Assembly (NCBI RefSeq): GCF_042664795.1
Contig: NZ_JBHTBN010000001.1
Location: forward strand, 310,001-374,000
DNA from: Jejudonia soesokkakensis
GTDB lineage: Bacteria > Bacteroidota > Bacteroidia > Flavobacteriales > Flavobacteriaceae
Length of the DNA stretch: 64,000 bases
Direction of reading: 5' to 3'
Part shown: positions 17,312-25,525 of the stretch, piece by piece
How positions within the stretch are numbered: the stretch's first letter is position 1
Layout of the letters: every line of letters starts with the position of its first letter
The notes under the pieces: generated by a model
The model's input: the letters and a program-made list of their open reading frames with translations, nothing else
What the model was told of the DNA's origin: nothing
The model's database searches: none
Translations under genes and position numbers: made by a program

Positions 17312-17417
17312 TGCTCTCTTGTGTTAATACGTAAAACATAATAGGATATTATCCAGTTTTTTAGGAAATTTATGAAAGAGAGGCTATAAAAGTGCGATCT
17401 CTTAAATTTTGAACCTG

Positions 17418-17425
17418 TATTTTTG
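17418..17425 (+). promoter_or_regulatory. -7 box upstream of thiL
   Basis: TATTTTTG lies 14 bases before the thiL ATG at 17440. There is no TTG at the expected 19-20-base distance, so only the -7 half is supported. The transcript leader would be very short. Confidence 0.4.
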
Positions 17426-17439
17426 CATAAAGTTTTAGC

Positions 17440-18498
17440 ATGTTAGAAAATAAAAATAACGAAAAGACACGTATTTCTGAATTAGGAGAGTTTGGTTTAA
17501 TCGATCATTTAACCAAACAATTTTCAATTAAAAATACATCTACTATTAAAGGCATAGGAGATGATGCTGCAGTGATAGTTTCAGAAAAAAACAATCAAAT
17601 CGTTATTACTACAGATCTGCTGGTTGAAGGAGTTCATTTTGATCTGAGTTATATGCCTTTAAAACATCTTGGGTATAAAGCTGTGATTGTAAACTTAAGT
17701 GATGTATTTGCCATGAATGCTAAGGCGACTCAAATTACAGTTTCAGTGGCTGTTTCAAATAGGTTCCCTGTTGAAGCCTTGGAAGAATTATATGCTGGAA
17801 TTGCTACTGCCGCTAAAATATACGAAATAGATGTCGTTGGAGGAGATACCACCTCCTCTACTACAGGCCTTCTGTTAAGTATTACAGCCATTGGCCAGGC
17901 TCCAAAAGAAGCTATCGTATATCGTGAAGGGGCAAAAGAAAATGATCTTTTGGTGGTGACTGGAGATCTGGGAGCTGCATACATGGGATTACAAGTTCTA
18001 GAACGTGAAAAAGAAGTGTTTAAAGTAAATCCGCAATCACAACCAGATCTCGATGCTTACACCTATTTGATTGAACGCCAGTTAAAGCCTGAGGCTCGTA
18101 AAGATATTCCAAAATTATTAAAAGAATTGAAGGTAACTCCAACATCTATGATAGATATAAGTGATGGGCTTTCTTCTGAAATTCTTCACCTTTGTAAAAA
18201 TAGTGAGGTAGGGTGTAATGTGTATGAAGATAAAATCCCTCTAGATCCTCAGGTGATTTCAGCTTGTGAGGAATTTAACCTTGACAGTACGATGGTAGCC
18301 TTAAGTGGAGGCGAGGATTATGAATTATTATTTACAGTAGGCACCGAAGATTTTCCAAAAATAAAAGGGAATCCACATCTTACAATCATTGGGCATATAA
18401 CTCATAAGAATGAAGGAACACACCTTATCACTAGAGCCAACACAAAAATACCGCTAGTTGCAAGAGGGTGGAACTCGATGGAAGAATCCTCAGATTAA
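17440..18498 (+). CDS. thiL: Thiamine-phosphate kinase ThiL
   Basis: ThiL phosphorylates thiamine monophosphate to thiamine diphosphate, the last step of cofactor synthesis. The 352-residue protein has the AIR-synthase-like fold motifs: GIGDDAAVI (residues about 41-49), TTDLLVEGVHFD, VNLSDVFAMNAKATQITV, DVVGGDTTSS, and the C-terminal SMIDISDGLSSEILHL and ALSGGEDYELLFTVG. N-terminal ISELGEFGLIDHLT is typical of Bacteroidota ThiL. No other thi gene is nearby. It overlaps tail-to-tail by 9 bp with the small gene ending at 18490. Confidence 0.96.
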   Translation: MLENKNNEKTRISELGEFGLIDHLTKQFSIKNTSTIKGIGDDAAVIVSEKNNQIVITTDLLVEGVHFDLSYMPLKHLGYKAVIVNLSDVFAMNAKATQITVSVAVSNRFPVEALEELYAGIATAAKIYEIDVVGGDTTSSTTGLLLSITAIGQAPKEAIVYREGAKENDLLVVTGDLGAAYMGLQVLEREKEVFKVNPQSQPDLDAYTYLIERQLKPEARKDIPKLLKELKVTPTSMIDISDGLSSEILHLCKNSEVGCNVYEDKIPLDPQVISACEEFNLDSTMVALSGGEDYELLFTVGTEDFPKIKGNPHLTIIGHITHKNEGTHLITRANTKIPLVARGWNSMEESSD

Positions 18499-18696
18499 GG
18501 TAGCTTTTTCTTTAAAATAATTCTGAAAAAGCTGGTTATTTTCTGCCCAGAAGCTGCTTAGCTTCACAATGCGACCATACCCATCTGTTGTAAAGTGCTG
18601 TTTGCAATGCTTGCACTCAAATTCTTTAATTTGAACGTCTTCAGTTACAATTGTAATTAAATGATGTCCTTTAAATTTACATTTAATGGGTCTCAT
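18490..18696 (-). CDS. Small CxxC (zinc-ribbon-like) protein, copy 2
   Basis: A 68-residue basic protein, MRPIKCKFKGHHL followed by FECKHCKQHFTTDGYGRIVKL. The first Cys and GHH plus the later CxxC give a Cys/His set that could bind one zinc. It is clearly paralogous to the gene just upstream (18707-18952): both have a GH motif, CxxC, T-T-[DN]-x(2)-G-x-I-x-[KE]-L, and a similar C-terminal NYF/AFF helix. Its last 9 bp overlap thiL tail-to-tail. It starts 10 bp after its paralogue. No established function. Confidence 0.7.
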   Translation of the reverse strand: MRPIKCKFKGHHLITIVTEDVQIKEFECKHCKQHFTTDGYGRIVKLSSFWAENNQLFQNYFKEKATLI

Positions 18697-18706
18697 AAGG
18701 TGTAAT

Positions 18707-18952
18707 TTAGGCAGAGATTCGGTTTACTTTTTTCTGAAAAAATGCAGCTAATGTTGTATTAATCTCCTTGGTTTTATACGTTAGAAGTTCGATGTTTCCA
18801 AGCTGATTGGTTGTTACTTCACGATTGCAGTTACAACATTTATATTCCATGATGTGATTTGTAACTTTACGCGAAAGGGAATAATTATGACCTAGAGGCC
18901 CACAGATTAAAGTAGATATGACAACTGAAGGTTTTTTTGTTAGTTTCTTCAT
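18707..18952 (-). CDS. Small CxxC (zinc-ribbon-like) protein, copy 1
   Basis: An 81-residue protein from the ATG at 18952 (MKKLTKKPSVVIS). It carries ICGPLGHNY and YKCCNCNREVTTNQLGNIELL, parallel to the next gene downstream, so a tandem duplication is likely. An in-frame ATG at 19012 adds 20 residues; the shorter form fits its paralogue better. It lies between the alpha/beta hydrolase stop (19013) and copy 2, in the same direction, suggesting one transcript. Possible roles include nucleic-acid or protein binding; this is inference from the Cys/His pattern only. Confidence 0.65.
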   Translation of the reverse strand: MKKLTKKPSVVISTLICGPLGHNYSLSRKVTNHIMEYKCCNCNREVTTNQLGNIELLTYKTKEINTTLAAFFQKKVNRISA

Positions 18953-19012
18953 GGCGAAAAATTTAGGTGCCTCTAAGATAAAAAAATATTTTAAATAATC
19001 GATAAAATGCAA

Positions 19013-19786
19013 TTATTTATCGATAAAACGCAACAAGGTTGTTAATTTTTTCCCATTTTCAAGCCAACTCATATGACCTTCTTCAAGCTTGTAAAGTGTA
19101 GTATTCGTTTTTTGTGAAAGGCTTTCAGCTTGTTGAATAGGCATAATAGGGTCTTCTATGCCACTAATCATATATTTTGGTTTCTGAAAATTTTTCAGCA
19201 CTTCAACTCTGTCTTTCCGAATGCCCATTCCTATGATACTGGCTTTCAGATTTTCTAAAGAAATAGTAAGGGCTTGTTTTTTAAGCGCTCGGATTTCTAA
19301 ATCATACTTTTTTCTGGATCTTTCAGTAAAGAGGTTAGAGATTGCCATCTGCACAAAAGCCTCTTTATTTTTTTCTACAATTTTGAGGGTGCGTTCTCTA
19401 TGTACCTTTCTGTCCTCAGAATCTTCAGAAGGAATAGAATTTATAAGCACCACTTTATCAACTATTTCAGAATGCTTTTCAATACATGCTAGACATACAT
19501 ACCCTCCCATAGAATGTCCAATAAAAGTTGCGTTGGTAATTCCCAAATGTTCTAAAATATCCAACACAATCTTTGCCATAAGCTCCATGGTATGTATATC
19601 AGAAACAAATCCGCTATTTCCATGACCAGGCAAATCGATAGTGATTATCATGTGGCTATTAGAAAAATCTTTAATAATTGTGTCCCATATTTTAGCGTTT
19701 TCTAAAAATCCATGTAACAATACCCATACAGGCCCTTTCCCATTTATAGTATAAAATATAGGTGTGTCGTTGTATTGATAAATCAT
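19013..19786 (-). CDS. Alpha/beta hydrolase
   Basis: A 257-residue cytoplasmic alpha/beta hydrolase. Visible are the oxyanion-hole motif LLHGFLENAKIW, the LPGHGNS strand, the nucleophile elbow GHSMGG (Ser near residue 94), an acid region SGIEDPIMP, and the C-terminal His in EEGHMSWLEN. This matches the MhpC/proline iminopeptidase-like hydrolases; the substrate cannot be told from sequence. It is divergent from brnQ and is followed closely by the two small CxxC genes. Confidence 0.88.
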   Translation of the reverse strand: MIYQYNDTPIFYTINGKGPVWVLLHGFLENAKIWDTIIKDFSNSHMIITIDLPGHGNSGFVSDIHTMELMAKIVLDILEHLGITNATFIGHSMGGYVCLACIEKHSEIVDKVVLINSIPSEDSEDRKVHRERTLKIVEKNKEAFVQMAISNLFTERSRKKYDLEIRALKKQALTISLENLKASIIGMGIRKDRVEVLKNFQKPKYMISGIEDPIMPIQQAESLSQKTNTTLYKLEEGHMSWLENGKKLTTLLRFIDK

Positions 19787-19838
19787 TTTTCTATCTTCGA
19801 AACGTTATTTTGGACAGCTAGTCTAATTAGTAAAGCAA

Positions 19839-19854
19839 TTTAGTAATTACTAAA
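19839..19854. promoter_or_regulatory. 16-bp perfect palindrome upstream of brnQ
   Basis: TTTAGTAATTACTAAA is a perfect palindrome in the 96-bp divergent region, 28 bp before the brnQ ATG. A second smaller palindrome, CTAATTAG, lies at 19823-19830, and TTAGTAA is repeated in both. The pattern looks like an operator. TAG-N6-CTA half-sites recall, but do not match in spacing, the Lrp consensus; regulation of brnQ by an Lrp-like protein is speculative. Confidence 0.5.
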
Positions 19855-19882
19855 AGAGTTACCCACCTTGGTGGACATTAAT

Positions 19883-21148
19883 ATGAATCGTACCAAACAA
19901 ACATATATTACAGCCTTTGCATTGTTCTCCTTGTTTTTTGGTGCTGGAAATTTAATACTACCTCCATTTTTAGGATATAATGCAGGTGATGGTTGGATAT
20001 GGGTGTTGATCGGATTTTTGATCTCTGCTGTAATTATTCCAATTATGGCAATTTATGGTCATGCAAGATTACAGGGCACATTGCTGGATTTTGCAAAGAA
20101 AGTACATCCAGTATTTGCCTTAGTATTTGCGGTATTAATATATGCAATCTCAGTTGCATTGCCTTCACCAAGAACGGCCTCTGTTACTTACGAAATGGCG
20201 ATACAGCCATATTTCGAGATTTCTTCCCTTTGGAGCAGCATTCTATATTTTGCATTGGTATTGGTTTTTGTTTTAAACCGAACGAAGATCTTAAGTCTCA
20301 TTGGGAAGTTTCTCACTCCATTGATTGTTTTAATTCTTCTCTGTATTATAGGGATAGGTCTTTTTATGGAGGTGGAACCAATTCGGGCTTCCATTTTTGA
20401 AAATTCATTTACCAGCGGAATCTTAGAGGGGTATCAGACTTTTGATGCGATTGGGGGTGTGGTAGTAGGGGCTGTGATTGTTGTGTCTTTTACCTTGCAA
20501 GGAAAATATAATTATGTAGAAAAGCGCCGTATGATTGCTCGTTCTGGCTTACTAGCAGGGCTCGGACTCTTAATTATTTACGGAGGATTAATCGCCTTAG
20601 GAGCTTTTAATAGCGGAACTCTAGAGATAGAAAACCGAACCGAATTATTGACTCTTTTAAGTACTCAGACATTAGGAACTATTGGAACTGCTTTTTTGGG
20701 AGTTTTGGTTGCCTTAGCGTGTTTTACCACTGCGGTGGGGATAATAACAGGAACTGCAGACTTTGTAAAAAAACTGGCTGGAAACTCACAACTGGCCTAT
20801 ATTATAACAGGAATTATTGGTTGCGTGATTGGGGTAGCAGTAGGACAATTTGACGTACGATATATAATAGACATTGCCTTGCCGGCATTGATGTTTATTT
20901 ATCCGGTGACAATCGTTTTAATTTTGCTGAATGTACTTCCTAAAAAATTTGCTTCCGGGCTTGTTTTTAAAGTAGTAGTGCTTGTGACATTACTTTTTAG
21001 TATTCCAGACTTTTTGCAATTTTTTGTTGCTGAAGGTTCGCTCGACCCTATTAAAAAGTATATCCCATTAGCGAATGAAAGCATGGGCTGGGTATTGCCT
21101 GCATTAGCTGTTTTTGTGATAGCAACTATTTTTCAGAGGAAAAAATAA
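19883..21148 (+). CDS. brnQ: Branched-chain amino acid carrier BrnQ (LIVCS family)
   Basis: A 421-residue inner-membrane transporter with about 12 hydrophobic segments, importing Leu, Ile and Val with Na+ or H+. The N-terminus ITAFALFSLFFGAGNLILPP is the diagnostic first membrane segment of the family, and VALPSPRTASVTYEMA follows. The ATG at 19883 (MNRTKQTYI) is used in preference to a TTG five codons earlier. It ends 2 bp from the convergent aminopeptidase gene with no visible terminator between. Confidence 0.93.
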   Translation: MNRTKQTYITAFALFSLFFGAGNLILPPFLGYNAGDGWIWVLIGFLISAVIIPIMAIYGHARLQGTLLDFAKKVHPVFALVFAVLIYAISVALPSPRTASVTYEMAIQPYFEISSLWSSILYFALVLVFVLNRTKILSLIGKFLTPLIVLILLCIIGIGLFMEVEPIRASIFENSFTSGILEGYQTFDAIGGVVVGAVIVVSFTLQGKYNYVEKRRMIARSGLLAGLGLLIIYGGLIALGAFNSGTLEIENRTELLTLLSTQTLGTIGTAFLGVLVALACFTTAVGIITGTADFVKKLAGNSQLAYIITGIIGCVIGVAVGQFDVRYIIDIALPALMFIYPVTIVLILLNVLPKKFASGLVFKVVVLVTLLFSIPDFLQFFVAEGSLDPIKKYIPLANESMGWVLPALAVFVIATIFQRKK

Positions 21149-21150
21149 AG

Positions 21151-22443
21151 TTATTTATTCATCAATTCCTCAATCTCTTCAGCTTCAATAGGAATATTTC
21201 GCATTAAATTAAATGGCTCACCAGTTTTCTGAATCACTACATCATCTTCCAGTCGTATTCCGAAGCCTTCCGCAGGGATATAAATTCCGGGTTCTACAGT
21301 AAATACCTGGTTGGCTTCCATAGGTTCCCACAAAATTCCGTAGTCATGAGTGTCAAGACCAATATGGTGAGACGTACCGTGCATAAAATATTTTTTGTAG
21401 GCAGGCCAATCTGGATTTTCGTTTTGAACATCTGCTTTGTCAAGCAAACCAAGACCAATCAATTCTGAGGTCATTAATTTCCCTACTTCAACATGGTATT
21501 CTTTCCAGAAAGTTCCAGGAACGAGCATTTTAGTAGCATCATTTTTCACTCTGTTAACTGCATTGTACACTTCACGTTGGCGCTTAGTAAATTTTCCGTT
21601 TACAGGAATAGTACGGGACATATCGCTGCTGTAATTCGCATATTCTGCACCCACATCCATTAAAATAAGGTCGCCGTCTTTACATTGCTGATTATTTTCT
21701 ATGTAGTGTAATACATTGGCATTGTTTCCGCTGGCAATAATAGGGGTATAAGCAAATTTCTTTGATCTGTTATACATAAATTCATGCAGGAATTCGGCTT
21801 CTATTTCAAACTCCCAAACATCAGGTTTAACAAAATCTAACACACGACGAAACCCTTTTTCAGTAATATCACAAGCCTTTTGTAATAAGTCAATTTCTAT
21901 GGGATCTTTTACAGATCGTAAACGTTGTAAAATAGGATTACTCTTTGCCCAACTATGTGCAGGAAATTTTTGCTTCGTCGCTTTAATAAAGCGTGTTTCT
22001 CGTGTTTCGGTTTCTATATTAGCACGATAATGCTCATTAGTATTAAAATAAATGGTATCTGCTTGAGTCATGATTTCGTAGAACACTTTATCAAACTCTT
22101 TTAACCAGTATACGGTAGAAATTCCGCTGACCTCAAGGGCACGCTCTTTGGTTAATTTTTCACCTTCCCAAATTGCTATATGCTCGTTGGTTTCTTTTAA
22201 AAAAAGGATTTCGCGATGTTTCTCGTCAGGAGCATCTGGAAATAAAACAAGTATACTCTCTTCTTGATCTACACCACTCAAATATAGGATATCCCTGGCT
22301 TGCTCAAAAGGCATGGTGCTGTCTGCACTAATAGGATAAATATCATTACTGTTAAAAACAGCAAGGCTAGATGGCTTCATTTTTGCCATAAAGTTGTTCC
22401 TGTTTTTTATATATAAGTTTCGGTCTATCTGATGGTATTTCAT
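21151..22443 (-). CDS. pepP: Aminopeptidase P family metallopeptidase
   Basis: A 430-residue M24B peptidase that removes an N-terminal residue preceding proline. The N-terminal domain carries NDIYPISADSTMPFEQ. The pita-bread catalytic domain shows all five metal ligands in order: Asp in LMDVGAEY, Asp in SSDMSRT, His in FMHGTSHHIGLDTHD, Glu in TVEPGIYIP and Glu in IRLEDDVVI. There is no signal peptide, so it is cytoplasmic. The gene stands alone, divergent from the Asp-box protein gene. Confidence 0.93.
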   Translation of the reverse strand: MKYHQIDRNLYIKNRNNFMAKMKPSSLAVFNSNDIYPISADSTMPFEQARDILYLSGVDQEESILVLFPDAPDEKHREILFLKETNEHIAIWEGEKLTKERALEVSGISTVYWLKEFDKVFYEIMTQADTIYFNTNEHYRANIETETRETRFIKATKQKFPAHSWAKSNPILQRLRSVKDPIEIDLLQKACDITEKGFRRVLDFVKPDVWEFEIEAEFLHEFMYNRSKKFAYTPIIASGNNANVLHYIENNQQCKDGDLILMDVGAEYANYSSDMSRTIPVNGKFTKRQREVYNAVNRVKNDATKMLVPGTFWKEYHVEVGKLMTSELIGLGLLDKADVQNENPDWPAYKKYFMHGTSHHIGLDTHDYGILWEPMEANQVFTVEPGIYIPAEGFGIRLEDDVVIQKTGEPFNLMRNIPIEAEEIEELMNK

Positions 22444-22544
22444 GAAATGGCGTTACTTCCCCTCGGAAAAATTAAACAATTTATTTGCTTCAAAAATAAT
22501 GAAATTAATACGGAAGACCTTAGCAGTCCTTGAAACTTGTTGCC

Positions 22545-22560
22545 ACATTTTATAATATGT
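22545..22560. promoter_or_regulatory. Near-palindrome in the divergent promoter region
   Basis: ACATTTTATAATATGT pairs at 7 of 8 positions and abuts the TTG of the candidate promoter at 22560-22589. This is a plausible operator position between the aminopeptidase and Asp-box genes. It could also be chance in AT-rich DNA. Confidence 0.3.
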
Positions 22561-22589
22561 TGACAATAGCTTATAATTTGTCTATTTTG
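22560..22589 (+). promoter_or_regulatory. Candidate promoter of the Asp-box protein
   Basis: TTG (22560-22562), 20 bases, then TATTTTG (22583-22589), which is the -7 box short of one spacer base. It lies 20 bp before the ATG at 22610. Confidence 0.35.
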
Positions 22590-22609
22590 TACCGTCTAAA
22601 ATAATCAAC

Positions 22610-25456
22610 ATGAAAAACACAATACTTTCAATAGCTTCCTTTTTATTGGTTGCTTTCTCATTTGCTCAACAACCTGCAACGCCTGCTATGGAGGTTGAAA
22701 AATCGCTTCAGCAGAGAGAACAATTAACAGAAAATTCACTTGTAAAAAATCTTCCATTTACAAACATTGGTCCTACTATTATGAGTGGTCGTGTAGTTGA
22801 TTTTGCCGTAAACCCCGCTAATCCCACCGAATTTTACGTTGGCTACGCAAGTGGAGGAGTTTGGCACACTAAAAACAACGGGACTACATTTACCCCAATA
22901 CTTGATAATAGTCCTACTCAGAACGTAGGGAGCTTAGCGGTAGACTGGAAAACTGGAACCATTTGGGTGGGAACAGGCGAGGTTAATGCTTCTCGTTCTA
23001 GTTATGCAGGGATCGGATTGTTACAGTCGAAAGACAATGGAAAAAGCTGGAAAAATATGGGATTGCAGGACAGTCATCATATTTCAAAAATTATTATAAA
23101 CCCGAACAATAATGACGAAGTAGTTGTGGCAGCTGTTGGACATTTATATTCTACAAATAGTGAGCGAGGAGTTTATAAAACTATGGACGGTGGAAAAACT
23201 TGGAATAAAACCCTATTTGTCAATGATCAAAGCGGAATTATCGAAATGGATGCAGACCCTAATAACTTCAATTTGATGTTCGCTTCCTCTTGGGATAAAG
23301 ATCGGAAGGCGTGGAACTTTAGAGGTAGCGGAGAAGGAAGTGCTATCTATAAAAGTACAGATGGCGGTAGTAATTGGATCAAGGTTTCAGGAGCTGGGAG
23401 TGGCTTTCCTTCGGGAGAAGGCGTAGGGAGAATAGGTCTTGCTGTATTTGATGAAAATACGGTCTATGCAGTGCATGATAATCAATTCCGTAGAGAAGAA
23501 AGCGCTGTCGAAAATAAGGAGGATGATTTGTCTAAAGAACAATTTAAAACCATGACCTCTTCTCAGTTTCTGGCATTGGATGATAAAAAACTAAATGCGT
23601 ATTTAAAAAATAATGGGTTTCAGGAAAAATACAGAGCAGATAATGTAAAATCTATGGTGCGAGGTGGCACTGTGAAACCAGCAGATCTCGCAACCTATCT
23701 TGAAGATGCCAATGCCATGTTGTTTGATACACCCGTAATTGGAGCAGAAGTGTATAAAAGTACAGACGGCGGAACGACTTGGAAGAAAACACACGACGGA
23801 TTTCTGGAAGGGCTTTATTATAGTTATGGGTATTACTTCGGAAAGATCCACGTAGACCCCAATGATGTCAATGGAATTTATATCTACGGAGTCCCTATTA
23901 TAAAATCAAAAGATGGTGGGAAAACATTTAGCTCTATTTCTGCTTCAAATGTACATGCAGATCACCATGCGCTTTGGATCAATCCGAACAAGCCAGGGCA
24001 TTTAATTGATGGAAATGATGGAGGCGTAAATATTAGTTATGATGATGGAGAAAACTGGATTAAAAATAATGCACCTTCTGTAGGACAGTTTTATGCTATA
24101 CAAGTAGACAATGAAAAACCTTATAATGTGTATGGAGGATTACAGGATAACGGAGTTTGGGTGGGCGCCAACACCTATGAAGCAAGTCCTGGTTGGAGAC
24201 AAGACGGGGAATATCCCTATAAATTTATCATGGGGGGCGACGGAATGCAGATTGAAGTAGATTCACGAAATAGTGATATTGTTTATACAGGCTTTCAGTT
24301 TGGAAACTATTTTAGGTTAGACAGATCTACCAATAGTCAAGAATACATTCAACCTAAACATGAATTAGGTGAAAGTCCGTATCGGTTTAACTGGCAGACG
24401 CCTATTTTATTAAGCAGTCACAATCAAGATATCCTTTATCTTGGGGGGAACAAGCTAATGCGGTCTATGAATCAGGGACAAGATTGGACAGCAATTTCAG
24501 ATGATTTGACCAATGGCGGAAAGCAAGGGAATGTAGCTTATGGCACATTAACGAGTATTTCTGAAAGTCCGTTTGCCTTCGGGTTGTTGTACACAGGAAG
24601 TGATGATGGGTTGGTGTATGTGAGTAAGAATGCAGGAGGAAACTGGATAAAAATTTCTGAAACTTTTCAGAAAGATTTATGGGTAAGCAGAGTGATTGCT
24701 TCAGAGCACAAAAAAGAACGAGTCTATGTGACTCTAAATGGATATCGTTGGGATGATTTTACGCCTTATGTTTATATGAGTGATGATTATGGAGCCACAT
24801 GGACGTCTATTGCGAGTAATTTACCAATGTCGCCTGTAAATGTCATTCGCGAAGATTCAGAAAATGAGAATATCCTTTATTTAGGAACAGACAATGGAGC
24901 GTATGTTTCGTTTAACGAAGGAGAATCTTGGGAAGTATTTGCCAGCGGATTACCTAATGTGGCAGTTCATGATCTTAGAATTCAGGCTAGAGAAAAAGAA
25001 CTATTGGTTGGAACTCATGGACGCTCCATTTACAAAGCAGACATATCGTTACTACAGGGATTTTCAGAATCAAAACAGAATGATATTTTGATTTCAGAAA
25101 TACCTTCTGTAAGGGCTTCAGGTAGATGGGGAAGTAAAGGGTTTAATCAATATGGGGACTACTATGAGCCTACTCACAAAATTCAAGTTTACAGTCCGGT
25201 GCGTGGAACAGCAAAACTTTCAGTAGCAACCGAGGACGGAAAGACATTAAAGAACTGGGAAGTAGAAGTTGACAAAGGAATCAGTGTAGTAGATTACAAT
25301 ATGACACTTTCAGAAAAAGGCGTAAAAGTTCTTGAAAAAAAGGATAGAAAAGTGAAGAAGGCTGATAATGGAAGTACTTATTTGCCTGTTGGAAAGTATA
25401 ATTTTTCAGTTACAGTAAATGGGAAAGCCGAAGTTGTAGCCTTTGAAATAAAATAA
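22610..25456 (+). CDS. Secreted Asp-box (BNR/VPS10-like) propeller protein
   Basis: A 948-residue exported protein with a signal peptide (MKNTILSIASFLLVAFSFAQ). It contains about ten Asp-box/BNR motifs of the form S-x-D-x-G-x-[ST]-W: SKDNGKSW, TMDGGKTW, STDGGSNW, STDGGTTW, SKDGGKTF, SYDDGENW, SKNAGGNW, SDDYGATW and SFNEGESW among them. These imply one or two beta-propellers as in sortilin/VPS10 and sialidase-like proteins. A charged insertion (about residues 295-365) interrupts the repeats. The C-terminal ~110 residues form a separate beta domain without a T9SS signal. Often annotated 'glycosyl hydrolase', but no catalytic residues are recognisable, so binding is as likely. Confidence 0.85.
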   Translation: MKNTILSIASFLLVAFSFAQQPATPAMEVEKSLQQREQLTENSLVKNLPFTNIGPTIMSGRVVDFAVNPANPTEFYVGYASGGVWHTKNNGTTFTPILDNSPTQNVGSLAVDWKTGTIWVGTGEVNASRSSYAGIGLLQSKDNGKSWKNMGLQDSHHISKIIINPNNNDEVVVAAVGHLYSTNSERGVYKTMDGGKTWNKTLFVNDQSGIIEMDADPNNFNLMFASSWDKDRKAWNFRGSGEGSAIYKSTDGGSNWIKVSGAGSGFPSGEGVGRIGLAVFDENTVYAVHDNQFRREESAVENKEDDLSKEQFKTMTSSQFLALDDKKLNAYLKNNGFQEKYRADNVKSMVRGGTVKPADLATYLEDANAMLFDTPVIGAEVYKSTDGGTTWKKTHDGFLEGLYYSYGYYFGKIHVDPNDVNGIYIYGVPIIKSKDGGKTFSSISASNVHADHHALWINPNKPGHLIDGNDGGVNISYDDGENWIKNNAPSVGQFYAIQVDNEKPYNVYGGLQDNGVWVGANTYEASPGWRQDGEYPYKFIMGGDGMQIEVDSRNSDIVYTGFQFGNYFRLDRSTNSQEYIQPKHELGESPYRFNWQTPILLSSHNQDILYLGGNKLMRSMNQGQDWTAISDDLTNGGKQGNVAYGTLTSISESPFAFGLLYTGSDDGLVYVSKNAGGNWIKISETFQKDLWVSRVIASEHKKERVYVTLNGYRWDDFTPYVYMSDDYGATWTSIASNLPMSPVNVIREDSENENILYLGTDNGAYVSFNEGESWEVFASGLPNVAVHDLRIQAREKELLVGTHGRSIYKADISLLQGFSESKQNDILISEIPSVRASGRWGSKGFNQYGDYYEPTHKIQVYSPVRGTAKLSVATEDGKTLKNWEVEVDKGISVVDYNMTLSEKGVKVLEKKDRKVKKADNGSTYLPVGKYNFSVTVNGKAEVVAFEIK

Positions 25457-25471
25457 CTAGAATTCACTAAT

Positions 25472-25503
25472 AAAAAAGAGCGAGATACTATCTCGCTCTT
25501 TTG
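25472..25503. terminator. Bidirectional terminator between convergent genes
   Basis: AAGAGCGAGA (25476-25485) pairs with TCTCGCTCTT (25491-25500) around a 5-base loop, with T-runs on both strands. It serves both the Asp-box protein and the T9SS gene that ends at 25526. Confidence 0.9.
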
Positions 25504-25525
25504 GCTTTCAAACTATATTTAGAAA

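Noticed and set aside
17265..17339. Longer start for the choice-of-anchor B lipoprotein
   Set aside because: It would place 25 residues before a perfect lipoprotein signal and run through the -7 box of the promoter.
19221..19625. 134-codon plus-strand frame opposite the alpha/beta hydrolase
   Set aside because: Antisense shadow of a gene with intact catalytic motifs; no homology-like features.
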